Origin: Ceratothoa steindachneri
Lineage: Eukaryota; Arthropoda; Malacostraca; Isopoda; Cymothoidae
Assembly (NCBI GenBank): GCA_963969495.1
Contig: OZ018324.1
Coordinates: 41,754,609 to 41,818,608 of the forward strand
Length of the DNA stretch: 64,000 nt
Direction of reading: 5' to 3'
Shown: piece after piece, positions 1 through 10,904 of the stretch
Layout of the letters: each line of letters opens with the position of its first letter
Position numbering within the stretch: position 1 is the stretch's first letter
Notes under the pieces: generated by a model
Told to the model about the DNA's origin: nothing
What the model saw: only the letters and a program-made list of their open reading frames with translations
Databases searched by the model: none
Position numbers and translations under genes: made by a program

Positions 1-930
1 GGCTTCTGAATGGGTGCCCGTTACTAGCGGGTTGCCACAAGGTTCTGTCCTGGGACCACTACTATTCCTCATCTAATTTAACGACATGGACGGTGACATG
101 GTTGCCAAGATTTTCAAATTTGCCGACGATACCAAGCTTGGTATGAACGTTGCAAAGGATGGAAATACTGCCCGTCTGCAGGAAGATCTTGGGATGATTG
201 GGGAGTGGTCGGAAACGTGGCAAATGCCTTTTAACGTGAACAATTGCAAAGTGATGCATATCGGCCACCGAAACCCCCAATCTCAGTATATCCTTAAGAG
301 CACTGCTATTGAATCCACCAACACTGAGAAGGACTTGGGTGTAACTATCACTAGTGACCTCAAGTTCTCGAAACAGTGCATTGAGGCGGAGAAAAAGGCC
401 CAAAGGATGCTAGGCTATATTAAGCGCCAGTTTGGTTATCGGAACCAGGAGAATGTACTGTGCCCGTACAACTCACTTGTCCGACCGCACCTGGAGTATG
501 CCGTACAATTTTGGAGTCCTTCATTGCGAAAGGACATCGCAAGATTGGAACGCGTACAAGCCAGGGCAACCAAGCTGATTCCCTCTATCCGACATAAAAG
601 TTATGAGGATAGACTAAGGGAATTAGATCTGTTCTCGCTGGAAACCCGTAGACTGCGTGGTCAGCTCATCGAAGTATTCAAAATACTTCGGGGGTTCAAC
701 AATGTTGACTACAGGGATATTTTCATACTTGTTGAGAGCAGAACAAGAAATCACGGCTTTAAACTTGAACTGAAGCGTTACAATCGCGATCTGTAGTAGA
801 AAGTTTTCACGTACAGTATCTGCGGTAGTTGTAACGCACTTCCAGTGGAAGTTGTCAACAGTGAATCTGTTGACTAGTTCAAGTTAAGACTAGACAGGAT
901 CTTGAAAAGTGGCTGTTTAAGGAAGTAAAG
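1..930 (+). pseudogene. CR1-like LINE reverse transcriptase, 3' part
   Basis: This is the C-terminal half of a non-LTR retrotransposon RT, which copies its RNA into DNA at a nicked target. The frame is open from base 2: it begins with the motif SGLPQGSVLGPLLFL, then has one in-frame stop (TAA at 74-76), then the catalytic box FADD at 119-130 followed by TKLG. After that come the C-terminal motifs EKDLGVTITSDLK, VRPHLEYAVQFWSP, RVQARATKLIP and RRLRGQLIEVFKIL. The frame stops at 794-796, but related residues (NALPVEVVNSESVD, LRLDRILKSG) continue to about 925, so the original end lies there. The 5' part lies outside the window. The order of motifs matches the CR1/L2 group of the Jockey superfamily, and the minus-strand LINE at 60.5-63.4 kb is a relative. 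This is one of the best preserved coding stretches in the window, and it keeps both catalytic aspartates. Confidence 0.85.
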
Positions 931-1035
931 CATTTGAGCAGAGATCTGCCCGCTCGACTACTAGTCCAAAGGTACCCTCTTTGAATGGACCGTAAAGTCT
1001 TCTAGAATACTTTCTTCCCTTGTTACTCCTTGTTA

Positions 1036-1086
1036 CTCTCTCTCTTTCTCTATCTCTCTCCCTCTTTCTCTCTCTCTCTCTCTCTC
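1036..1086. repeat. (CT)n microsatellite
   Basis: Imperfect CT/TCTC tract about 50 bp long, about 110 bp beyond the end of the LINE coding region. Confidence 0.9.
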
Positions 1087-1089
1087 CAG

Positions 1090-2510
1090 CAACCGGTTGT
1101 AATTTTTGTGATTTTAAGCGCCTGTGGATTTGCATGAGCTCATTCCTGAGGCTTTTATTTTTCCTTTTTTTGTTTAAATAGTTAATTTTGACAAGATTCC
1201 TAATTGAATTCATCGCCCCTATTTTTCTTTCTTATTTCCATGTATTTGTTCAGCTGAGTTTCTCCTTTTCTCCACTTTTCTTAATTGAGTGAAATTCTTT
1301 TTTCTTTCGTTATAACTTTCTTACGTTTTAATCTACTCCAAAAATAATTATCCTTTAGAATGTTTTAACTACAAAGCCACTCAATCCTTCGATTGTGACT
1401 GTGCTGCAAATATATTTGTTTCTGCTACCTCATTAGTTGGCGGAGACAATAAAAGAGCCAAATTTTAAGAATTTAATCGACCCTTCATTCTGTTTTATAC
1501 AATTATTAGAAGATATTTTTGCTAAACGTTATTCTGTATGGATAATTATAATTTCCAGAAATTTCTATCTTCTATGTCAGGAGATGAGAAAATGAAAATA
1601 TAAAAAAAAATAATAAAAATATATGAAAACGAAGGTCATTCATGCTTCTCTGAGAAATGTCTCGATTTAAAATTAATATTATCTCATAGCTTCAAGCCAC
1701 TGATGATACGTTTCCATTTTGCATGGAAGATAAATTCCTCAAAGTAAGAAATACGTGTAGATAGAGAAATAACTTCCCCGCTTTACTCTAATTTACGGCA
1801 CCCCAAAAGAACTAAAATCTAATTTCTACGAGAATGAGGGATATGCAAATATATATTCTCTAAATTAAAAAGTAAAGTGGAATAAAAGGATTAAGGGAAA
1901 ACGCAAATTTGAATATTCATTGGTATAATGATGTTTGAGGATTCGCTTTTCTTGTTTAATAAAACGAGATATTATGCGGGGAAAGTTCCTGCAGATGGAG
2001 GATTCATCTGAATTTAAGTATTATTACTATTGTAAGATAAAATGCTTTTTCCGCGGCTGTTAAACAACTTGTACAAACAAACTCAAGCCTCTGGGAGATA
2101 ATGTTTAATATCAGTAACTATAACACACAATAGAGGTATAAATAAATGTTATAATCTGACTTTGTTTCGATCTAATCGTCTGAATGGCCAATCCATGATT
2201 AATTGGCAACATACTTTTATTCAGCATCCCTTTTACTCCCATTTATTTATTTTATTTATTTATTTACCTATAGGTCTGCGTGTTTACTTTCTTAACGCCA
2301 GCCAAAGGCTTGTATGTCGGATTCTGTTTAAAATAGTTTCTATGTCGTCAATGTTTCTGCTGTTATTTTCCGGCTTAGCCATTGACATTAAAGAGAAAGG
2401 CGGGATCCGGAGAAGATGAAAATTTTTCTTCCTCAGAACGGTCAAAAACAAAATGCTCAGCAGGGAATAAAGATCAATAAATTGGATCATTTGAGTGACT
2501 AACTCGAGAA
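1090..2510. other. AT-rich stretch without recognised genes
   Basis: Only short open frames (for example 2162-2419) with no recognisable motif. I see no terminal repeats or RNA gene. Confidence 0.5.
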
Positions 2511-2511
2511 T

Positions 2512-2514
<3 letters not shown>

Positions 2515-2581
<67 letters not shown>
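2515..2581. repeat. (TA)n microsatellite
   Basis: Uninterrupted TA dinucleotide run of about 67 bp. Confidence 0.97.
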
Positions 2582-2584
<3 letters not shown>

Positions 2585-3555
2585 TACTAAGGGCAAAACA
2601 CAAAACCTGCAGAATCGTTCTCTTACCAAATTTGATTATTTTCATAAAATTTCTGTATTTCTGATGTAAAATAAAACTAAAACTTTCTAGCATTAAACTA
2701 CCCTCGTTTCAGTTGTACCTACTCTATTTTCGCTCATGTTGCGATAATTTATTATAATTAACTCTCTATCATTACTATGGCAAGTTTACATGTTTTTCCT
2801 TTCCATTAAAATTGTTTTGCTCATCAAATTTAGCTAACTATTCCTTACATTCGATTTAGGTCACATCAAAAATAATTTGCCTTTATTTCTCTTCGGTTTT
2901 CACTAAAAACACTTAGTGCACGTATGATAAGCGAATAAAGAAGCTTAATATAACATAAAATAACATAACTGTCAGCTGAAAAATAGCGAAAAGGCCTATT
3001 TGAGATCCTTCCCGAAATCTTAAAAAGCCATTAAATCCATTAAACCACCTTAAATATAAATATTATCATATAGTAGGCGATAAGAGTCGAGTATTGTAAT
3101 ATCTTGATTTTAAAATTAATTCCTGGTTCTCGAAAAACTTTATCAAAATATCCATTCTTCATACATTAAACATCCTATAAGTAATGTTGCATTATTTCAC
3201 TCGGGAAAGTTTAATCTCAAGAATGAAAACCGTTCAGGAGGACCAGTATAATTTGATAAAGATCTTTCAAGAAGAGCAGGGAAAGAAAATCCAATTGTAA
3301 CTGTTGAAAAGCTATATTCAACTCATTCCTTCACTTCATTCCACTCTAGAGGGTCATTTAAAGGGAATATGAAAAGTTTCACGATAATCAAAATAAATTC
3401 TTCGCAATCTTTCTCTGAGGTAAACTTGCAACAAAGAATAAATTTTTTTCATCTCTCCTTATCGACTAAAAAGGGGAACCATTTTTAGTATGATTGTTAC
3501 AGAAGAAGAAAAAGGGGTCATATCAAACTTTCTAGACATTGGATTAGTACTGTGT
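2582..3555. other. AT-rich stretch without recognised genes
   Basis: No coding motif, RNA gene or repeat that I can name; many stops in all frames. Confidence 0.5.
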
Positions 3556-3559
3556 CAAA

Positions 3560-3741
3560 CCTAATGACTTAGCTGAACCAGGGTTCTCATTAACGCAAGA
3601 ATATCTTGTGTGGTTGGTGGAATATGAGAGATATAATCCATGTAGAACTTTTTAACCCAAATAAGGCTAGCATTGCTGAATAGAAGAGTGCTCTTTCATC
3701 AAGACGACGCCCGACCTGATTTCGAAATACTGCAGATACCA
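3560..3741 (+). pseudogene. mariner transposase fragment (DD34D type)
   Basis: Short remnant of a second mariner transposase directly in front of the better mariner at 3743. From about 3610 one frame reads WWNMRDIIHVELFNPNK, matching the transposase block that is usually W-W-D-x-x-G-(I/V)-(I/V)-x-Y-E-L-L. Shortly after, FHQDDARPDFEIL corresponds to the F-H-Q-D-N-A-R-P-H block holding the second catalytic aspartate. The roughly 25 residues that normally separate these blocks are missing, and there is a stop between them. The fragment ends where the next mariner's terminal repeat starts, so the second mariner may have inserted into this one; the continuation after 5020 is too decayed to confirm. 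A minus-strand open frame at 3590-3781 is its shadow. Confidence 0.6.
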
Positions 3742-3769
3742 ACGAGGAGCGGTCAATAAGTTTTGCGAA
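3742..3769 (+). repeat. left terminal inverted repeat of mariner
   Basis: Reads ACGAGGAGCGGTCAATAAG and continues TTTTGCGAA. It pairs with 4992-5019 with a few mismatches. Confidence 0.8.
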
Positions 3770-5018
3770 TCGGTAGGGCAAAACAGAGGAAGGGGGATGG
3801 CTGTTTGTGGGGGTGTTAGGACAAGTTATGACAAGTCAGGACCTGCAGCCGCACGCTCCTGCCTCGTCTATTTAAGAAGCAGTAGCTGATCGCAGATCGT
3901 CAGTCACAAATTTTTCAACAATGAAGAAGGTTGAGCACTGCGCAGTGATCAAATTTTTCACCAAGGAAGGCAAGAATGCAAAAGAGATCCATGAACGCAT
4001 GGTTGCAGTGTATACCGACACCGCCCCTTCCTATGCAACCATTGCTTGCTGGAATAGGGAGTTCCGCCATGGTCGTGAGTCCCTTGAAGATGACTGCCAT
4101 CCAGGACGCCCGTCAGTCGTGACCAACGATGACGATGTGGCCCGTGTCGAGAGGATGATCCTCGAAAATCGACGGGTGAAGGTGGAAGAAATCGAAAGTG
4201 AACTTGGAATATCACATGTAAGTGTTATCAACATCATCCACGGCCTTTCTAGGGGCTTATTGGGTCCCTAGAAACCTCACGAAACCTCACGCCCCATGAT
4301 CGACTTCAACATCGTCAAAGTTCGGAAGAGCTGCTGCTCCTGTACAACTAAGACACGGTAGGATTCGAGTCACGCATAGTAACAGGTGATGAAACGTAGG
4401 TCCATAACTGGGATCCCGAGACTAAGCTCGAAAGCATGACCTGGAAGCACAAGGGCTCTCCGAGACCCATCAAGTTCCGGAACCAACCCTCAGCCGGGAA
4501 GATCATGGCCACCACCTTCTGGGATTCTGAGGGAGTATTAATGGTGGACTATGCGCCTCGTGCAAGGACCATCACAGGCTAATATTACGCCAAGGACCTG
4601 GCTGGATTGAAGAAGTGCATCCGTCAGAAGCGGCGCGGCAAGTTGACACGCGGTGTCCTACTCCTCCACGACAATGCCCCTGTCCACAACGCCAGAGTCA
4701 CACAAGCTGCCCTGCGCGAGTGCGGATTCGAGGAGTTTAACCATCCCCCCCCTACAGTCTAGATCTGGCCCCTAGTGACTACTTTTTATTCCACCAGCTC
4801 AAGGCTGCAATGCGTGGACGCCGGTTTGGGGACGATGAAGATGTCCAGCTCGCGGTCCAGGAGTGGATTGAACAGCAGTTGGCAGATTTCTGGTTGTCGG
4901 GAATTCGAAGCGTCAGGGACAAATGGCGCAAGTGCATTGAGGTAGAAAATAATAAAACACTTTTCCTCATATCTCGTTTCCTTATATCCAAATTGCAAAA
5001 CTAATTAACAGCCCCTCG
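3743..5018 (+). mobile_element. mariner element with both terminal inverted repeats
   Basis: Cut-and-paste DNA transposon of the Tc1/mariner superfamily, 1,276 bp, the usual mariner size. The two ends are imperfect inverted repeats of about 28 bp (3742-3769 and 4992-5019), both starting CGAGG when read inward. The right end is followed by the expected TA target; on the left the dinucleotide is AA, probably a mutated TA. The transposase lies on the plus strand between them. An older mariner fragment abuts its left end. Confidence 0.85.
3921..4975 (+). pseudogene. mariner transposase, broken
   Basis: Transposase that would bind the element's ends and move it. The ATG at 3921 opens a clean 116-codon frame carrying the N-terminal helix-turn-helix region: HCAVIKFFTKEGKNAKEIHE, then SYATIACWNREFRHGRESLE, then PGRPSVV. 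Beyond 4271 the protein survives only across frameshifts. The first catalytic block GDET is at 4385-4396, followed by a TAG stop where tryptophan is expected. The second, HDNAPVHNA, has its aspartate codon at 4670-4672. The third, DLAPSDYFLF, has its aspartate at 4777-4779. The last two lie 107 nt apart, not the 105 nt of DD34D; a run of eight C at about 4745-4752, where six are expected, accounts for the two extra bases. The C-terminal frame 4810-5004 is open again. It cannot make a working protein as it stands. Confidence 0.85.
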
Positions 5019-5019
5019 T
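4992..5019 (-). repeat. right terminal inverted repeat of mariner
   Basis: Mirror partner of 3742-3769; read inward it starts ACGAGGGGCTGTTAATTAG. The TA at 5019-5020 is the likely target site. Confidence 0.8.
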
Positions 5020-5485
5020 AACAAACGCGTAAAAACTTCGATTAGTAACTAATGAATCACTATTCATACTCAAACCAGCAGTGGAGTACTCTGTGTAGCT
5101 ATTACACTTGGTACCTGGAGAAGCTTCATATCCTCCCAGCCTTTCTGAGAATTAGGGAAGCTATGTCACCGGGATGATATCAATATTTTAGTGTGGGTTG
5201 TGGAAAGTTATTGGTGCATTTTCCTCTCGCTCTCTCTCAGCACTACTTGTTTATTTGCGACTATCCCGTCAACCTTTAGTCTCCCCGCACCTGGAAACAG
5301 GAAGAACTATTCTCACCTGTACAGAGTTTGATTCGTTAGATATATTGCCTGGATTGACTGCGCGCCCTCTCTAGATCACGAAGCACCGGGGTATGATTGT
5401 AATAGGTGACTACCCACCCTACTCTTTACTGGACCACTCTATTTCTACTTATTTTTACTACATACCCGCCTACCCTATTCTAAAC
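5020..5485. other. no recognised gene
   Basis: Between the mariner and the LINE. It may hold the 5' untranslated leader of the LINE, but nothing marks its exact start. Confidence 0.4.
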
Positions 5486-5509
5486 CTACTCTTCTACCCA
5501 CAAAGATCA

Positions 5510-6640
5510 GGTTGTTCGGCGCACTTTCCTTTGCCTGGGAGAGAGCCAAAAATGACCCATTTCTCCGATGGGGATATTAGCTAAAAGCGTCGAACCCTTC
5601 CAATGCGGCCATGATTAATGCCATTCAGACATTCAATGTCTCGCCTGGGAATGTGACGCCGTATTTTAATATGAACGTAGTGAAAAGTGTTTTATATAAG
5701 GAAACTCGTGGTCTGATCCTTAGAAGACATCCCTGTAGAACTTTCCGACTAGGTGGCGGTCAAAGTCAAACCTGTGATGAGGAAACAGAGAGATGTCTCG
5801 AGACCCACCCCTACCTTTTTTGTCACGTTGGGCTGGGACAGGATGCCTGAATCAGTGCTTGCAGGTTGGTATTGCTACCGCATGAAAGCATTCGTGCCAC
5901 TGTTGTAGAGATGTTACTAATGCCACCGAGTCAGCCTTACAGAATGCTCATGCAGTGGTGAAAAGTCAGGTTTACCCGAAGTCTATGTAAGTTTCTTCAA
6001 GGTTGTACACGATAACTCCTTATCGTGTATAGCCAAGTGTGTCATTTGCGCAGAGTCGCACCCTGATTCTTCGAAGAAATGTGGCGCGTATATCGTGTAG
6101 ATGGAAATTTGGGTTCTTCAAGCAGCTGATCATCTCTCGTTCTGTCAGGCAAAGACTTGATCCTGCCGCGCCCAGCGTGATTGTTTCCAGTGAAGGCAAA
6201 AAAGGCTATACGCCTCTGAAGACTCATTAGACCCACGGGAGGCAATCCCCATGAAGGTAGTCATAAAGTCGTCTTCCGGAGTTCCTAAAGTTGTATCCGA
6301 AAAGAGAACAGCACCAGATGAGCTTTGGCCACTACGCTCTCGCCCAAGGCTAGACTGGGTTGCTTGGAGATGCGAGGCTCCCTCCTTTGGAGGAATATAA
6401 AGTTTTTACAACTAAAGCACCACAGAATGGGGGCCGGGTAGGATGATCGGTAATTTATACCCATCATGATGTTTCCATTCTTCTATTTGCCATAAATAAT
6501 TCCTTTCAGAGAGTAGGACTACAGCTTCAGCTAGATACGAGGTATACTGTAATCTTTGCGTCCCTTCCTCCGTAAGCCAACCACGACGGGCACGGTTGGC
6601 AAGGCCCTTGATTCTGCTTGGGGAATGAACAGTTGAGACC
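5510..6640 (+). pseudogene. LINE ORF1 (gag-like, zinc knuckle)
   Basis: ORF1 of non-LTR elements coats the element RNA. The traceable blocks are REPKMTHFSDG near 5540; an open piece at 5611-5850 (NVSPGNVTPYFNMN, RGLILRRHPCRTFRLGG); WYCYRMKAFVPLL near 5870; and a zinc knuckle CVICAESHPDSSKKC at 6038-6082, spaced C-x2-C-x3-H-x6-C. The next segment (GAYIV, then AADHLSF) corresponds to the conserved block after the knuckle that reads EILAISATDRLSFREAK in the copy at 15.9-16.1 kb. At least five frame changes or stops are present. The coding match weakens after about 6240 and the end is not sharply defined. Confidence 0.65.
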
Positions 6641-6659
6641 CCTTGTGGGGGCGAATACA

Positions 6660-9480
6660 CGATCAATCCCAGTGGTTAAGTTTTGCCCACCTGATCGATG
6701 AGCTAGGGATAGGTGGCTTACCTGTGGACGAGTTTGCGCATCACTGTCCAATGACCACTCATTTCCGTGTCTATTCCTATGCTCTCCGGATGCACTGCCT
6801 GATCTTGAGTGGCGAGGATTCAATGACATCCATGGTACTGATCACTTTCGCATTCAAATCTCATTTTATGTAAGTCTGCCACCTGAAAGGCTATCACGGC
6901 GGCGATGGAGCGCGAGTTGTGGTCCGCATTTTAGGAAAGAACTGTTTTCTCTGTCATAGCCGAGGAGTTTAGATTGGTGGATCAGGTGGTTAAGTTATTC
7001 TCAAGAAACTTCATTACCATGGGCCTAACTACTATTTTTCTAACGGCTGGGCATTTTAAATGCTGACTGTTTCCTTGTTGATCAGCTGAGTGTGAGATGG
7101 CCCTTAGAGAGGAAAAGTTATGCCTGTATGCGTTATAAGTGCCGCCCAAACGATTGATTTCACTGCCAGTGAATTTGGTCGAGCTAAGCCTATGTGTAGA
7201 TTTTTCTAAGCACTCCTGCCTCTCTACTTGGCAGGCATAAGTTTCTTCACTTATCACGTAGACTCCTCTTGTAGAGATGTAGAAGTGAGTCGTAGGATTC
7301 GGTGCAAGTTTTCCAGTAGAATATAACCGCAACCTCGGATCCCACGTCCGTAGGGGAGTCCTTCACGATCGCTTTCTCCGTATTCTCTAGCCAGAGCTGC
7401 TACGACTTTATTCAATGCACGTCTTGATGTCGCTGGAGGCCACCGACCGGACTTTACCTCCAGAAGTCCAGATGCCTTCGACGACAGGTTTACATTTAGT
7501 GAGTTGCGTTCTTCTCATGCTTCATGCTCGGACATCGACCTTCGTCCGGACGATGTCCTTTTCATAGGCAGCTGAGGTCACTTTAGTTCCCACACTGTGG
7601 CTTCCTCAAGTTTCTTACACAGCGTTTCCTCTGCTTCGACTGGAAAATGATTTTTGCGAGGCTTTTATTCATAGACTACACCACGCTGTTTTTCAATCTG
7701 GAGAAGGCCGATGATAGCAAACTGCATTACGGTATCATAAAGACTTCGCACAATAGAGGCAAGGGGACCCCTTTAAATCTAAGTTTCTGAATTTCTGCTA
7801 GTTTATCAATTCAACGTATGGGGAGATGTTTTCCAGGCCCAATGAAGCGGGATAGGGACGTTTTCCACGGAAGTGTCCTCAGTTTCACATTCTTTGCCAA
7901 AAGTCTAAATGTTATAACCTCGGTGCTTCCGAAAGATGTTCTCGTTACGCTCTACGTAGATGAGCTTTAGAACTTTTTTGTTGGGTCAATGATGCCAACT
8001 CTAGAGCATATATTCCCACAGGAATGAACCTACCTCTCTCACTATGTCAAAGCGCACATGTTTCAGTTTTCCTTGGCCAAGATTGACTTGGTGCACTTCT
8101 GCTGCCATCGCACTCCAATCTTGACTTTCCTAGACGTGGTTGATTCTTACCGCTTTCTTAATCTTGTTTTCGAACAACGCTTTACCCCGGAGGCTTATAT
8201 TCGCAGCTTCAGAGTCTCTTCTACCCTCGAAATAGATATTCTTCGTCCTGTGTTGTTCAGCACTTGGAGTGCTGATTGGGCTCCTGCCTAACTTTCCTAG
8301 CAATACTTTGTTCGTTCAAAGCTTGAATACTAGTTACTGTTTTATACATCCGCAGCTAAGCGTGTATTACGTAAGTTGGACTCAATCCACCAAACCGGTC
8401 TCTGGTTGATGACCACCCTTCTGCACTTCCTCCATTGAGAGACTACTTGTCGATGCCTGGGAAAGTCTACTTGCTAAACGCCGTATACAATGCATTATGC
8501 GTTTGTACGCGTGAGCCCGGCGCATATCTCTGTATCTAACCATTGAGGGTACGACCTTTAACTATTTGTCACTACACCTCTTCTCCTAATGTTTCCACTC
8601 CCTGGAGTATTATGGTCGAACTTTTTGGCGCAAATTCCGTGTTACGCTTGACCCGTGACAGTGTACAAGTTTGGCTACATGTCCCATGAGGGGGCCAGCT
8701 TCCACACAGTACCCCCTCTGTTTGAAGTCTCTGAGGCTGTACCAGGTGCAAGGTCTGTTTTCACGGTCGAGCTAGTTGCAATACCCTGCTCAACACGGGA
8801 AATAACGCGTCGTGCCCGGTTTAGGGACCAAATTGTGATGTTTAGCGACTTAAAGGTGCTCTGAGTGCTCTAGCAGCATTGAAATCTTCTTATGGCATGG
8901 TTCTTGGTGTTCGTAGCACCACGGTTGCAACGATCCTTGCAAATGTCGATATTATATTTTGCTGGGTTCCTGGACATGTGGGAATTGCGGGGAATGAGCG
9001 CGAAAATGAGAGCAACAAAGAATCCTAGAGGACTGTGCGACCAGTCCAGCGTTTTTATCTTTCTCAAAGCGACTTTATGGCAGGAATATAGGCATCCCAC
9101 CTGGCTGCCTGGCAAAGAAGATTGAAGACGGCTGATGACAATTTAAACTTGCTTGTCATTGCGCCACGAAGTTTCACAATGTTTTAACCCCCCCCCCCCC
9201 CTCCATGACGCGACGGCTTCAGATCGCATCCTGTCTGCTTCGAATTGATCACTTTCGCAGGACGCATCCCCATTTGATGGAGCGCTCACTCACACCTTAT
9301 TACGACGACTGGATTGTTCTGCTTGGCACATTTTTGCTGGAAGACTCAGTCTGGAGATCTTCACGAACTTTGCCTCTCAGTGTATCGAAACGAACTGGGT
9401 CACTACCGCTTGTCCTTTATATTCGGATTGGGTTCGTGTACAGACTTGTGGACTATCCGACTTTTGTGTAGAAGGCTCGC
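6660..9480 (+). pseudogene. LINE ORF2: endonuclease, RT and RNase H, broken
   Basis: ORF2 nicks the target and copies the RNA. The end of the endonuclease reads SPDALPDLEWRGFNDIHG then TDHF at about 6780-6860, keeping the D-H pair of this fold. RT pieces follow: GSVLSFTFFAKSLNVITSVL at about 7870-7935, then VTLYVDEL where Y-x-D-D is expected (second aspartate changed to glutamate), followed by a stop, then open frame 8058-8291. RNase H starts near 8655: the first catalytic block, normally Y-T-D-G-S, has become VYKFGY, while the glutamate block SVFTVELVAI remains. Later come VMFSDLK, and then FCWVPGHVGIAGNEREN at about 8960-9010. The region 6900-7650 is too decayed to assign motif by motif. 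The element is dead. Confidence 0.65.
9188..9201. repeat. poly-C tract
   Basis: Fourteen C in a row within the decayed LINE; likely a slippage or assembly-sensitive site. Confidence 0.8.
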
Positions 9481-9739
9481 CTCCTTTATTTTATTTGACT
9501 CTCTTTTCTGTGGTCGGAAAATACAGCGCCTGGGAAAGGTGCCCCCCGACGCCGGAGCGTGCTTTCTTTTTCTTGCCTTTGTTTTTCGGTTTATTGTCTC
9601 TAACCTATTTTGTATTTTAATGTAGTATCGAATATTGGTTGTAATTAAGTAAAGTGACCTATTTTCCTGTAGACAGTCACCAGATGGGTGCTACAAAATC
9701 AAAATCTTGATGCTCACTCTACTTAGCCCCAGATTTTTG

Positions 9740-10897
9740 GACCTCGACACCGACTCTAACTCTGGGTTTTATCTAATAATGTTAAAAATCAATCCTTTAT
9801 TGCATGAAAACTGCGACGATGGCTTTCCCTCTTTATTGAGTTTATCATCTGGCTATTTTTCTAACTCATATTTCATAAATTATTAGCTCATGTGGTTGAA
9901 TAAACTAGAGTAGGCCACATGAAAACTTTATTTACAAAAGAAAAACCAATTCAGAGTTTTTTGACATTTCAAAAGAAAAAGATTTGATATGCCTAATTAA
10001 AACGAAAATTAGAGAGAAAGTATATCTTAATATACAAAAATAATCCCAATTATACAATCTTTATGCAACAACAAAAAATCCAAGAACTAAAAATTTATTG
10101 AATTATCATTTTTAGGAATAATATAGCTTCTTGTTGCTTAATTGAGGCTCTAGATCTGATTTTATAAATTTCAATGCAGAACACAATCTTTCAACACTGA
10201 CTCAAGTGAAGGGGAAAATGCGGTTACTATCATAGCTGCAAGTTTTATAACTTCAGGGTAAGTTTGGTTATGCTCATGCAAGGGCATTTTACAAGAGCGA
10301 TTATATTTGAGTATCTCTTCAACAGTTGAATAGAATTCCTTTTTAGATTCCCCCAAGTTTGCAACATAAGATTCATTCCTCTAGGTTTTCATTCGCTTTG
10401 TCTTTTCTTGTTCTATCCGATTTAAATATTTTTCAAAATTTAATTCATCATTGGAAGAAGAAGAATGAATCAGTAATTTTGGCATTGAAAGTTGCAATTT
10501 AGTTGTTCGTATCAAAGGAATTTATTGGAAACCTTGCATTTGATATTGAATCAGCCATGTTGTTTACAAACAAACGCCAGTTATGAGGTTATTGTGAATT
10601 CTTCCTAAACATATTTGGAAGCTTTTTCAAGAATCTATTGTAAGATTCTGAGAAGATTTTCCTAGTGTATATATATAATATTTGTACGTCAACGCTACAA
10701 ATGTTATTTAGTGACATAATTTATATCAAAATGTGAAATATTGCTATATTACTCTCGATCCTAAGAAAATTTCAAAAACACAACTTTTTAGGATTGTTCA
10801 TCTCTATAAGATAAAACAGGAGTCGGAGTTGAATGTTTTTAACTGATTCCGACTTCAACTCGATGACTCTGACTCTGACTCCGACTCAACAGCACTG
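9740..10897 (-). mobile_element. hAT element remnant
   Basis: The minus strand carries the C-terminal dimerisation region of a hAT transposase (see 10090-10560). About 330 bp upstream on that strand a typical hAT terminus occurs: read on the minus strand from 10897 it starts CAGTGCTGTTGAGTCGGAG and goes on with several GAGTC repeats. A second block of GACTCY-like repeats at 9745-9770 may mark the other end, but I cannot find a matching inverted terminus there, so the left boundary is uncertain. Most of the transposase is deleted. Confidence 0.55.
10090..10560 (-). pseudogene. hAT transposase C-terminal dimerisation region
   Basis: Read on the minus strand: YPEVIKLAAMIVTAFSPSLE (within the open frame 10171-10356), then after a frame change SVERLCSALKFIKSDL and SNKKLYYS down to about 10095. 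This corresponds to the conserved hAT block with the pattern P-x-S-x-x-x-E-R-x-F-S. The glutamate and arginine are present. The pattern P-x-S-Q-(V/A)-S-V-E-R is split by the frameshift. The N-terminal BED finger and the catalytic core are absent. Confidence 0.65.
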
Positions 10898-10904
10898 TTT
10901 TGGA

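Larger units (their letters stand above)
5490..9650 (+). mobile_element. LINE of the I/Jockey type, near full span, heavily eroded
   Basis: Non-LTR retrotransposon of about 4.1 kb with the complete domain order still traceable: ORF1 with a zinc knuckle (5510-6640), an apurinic-type endonuclease end (about 6780-6870), RT (about 7000-8500), RNase H (8655-9050) and a C-terminal tail (9200-9640). Every domain is broken by stops and frameshifts. The RNase H domain excludes CR1 and simple Jockey families and points to I-related clades. A second copy of its ORF1 lies at 15490-16500 on the same strand; the two share recognisable DNA from the AGAGAGCCAAAA motif onward. Confidence 0.75.

Noticed and set aside
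2499..2693. Frames made of alternating I and Y residues (also near 29473 and 56755)
   Set aside because: Translations of (TA)n microsatellites.
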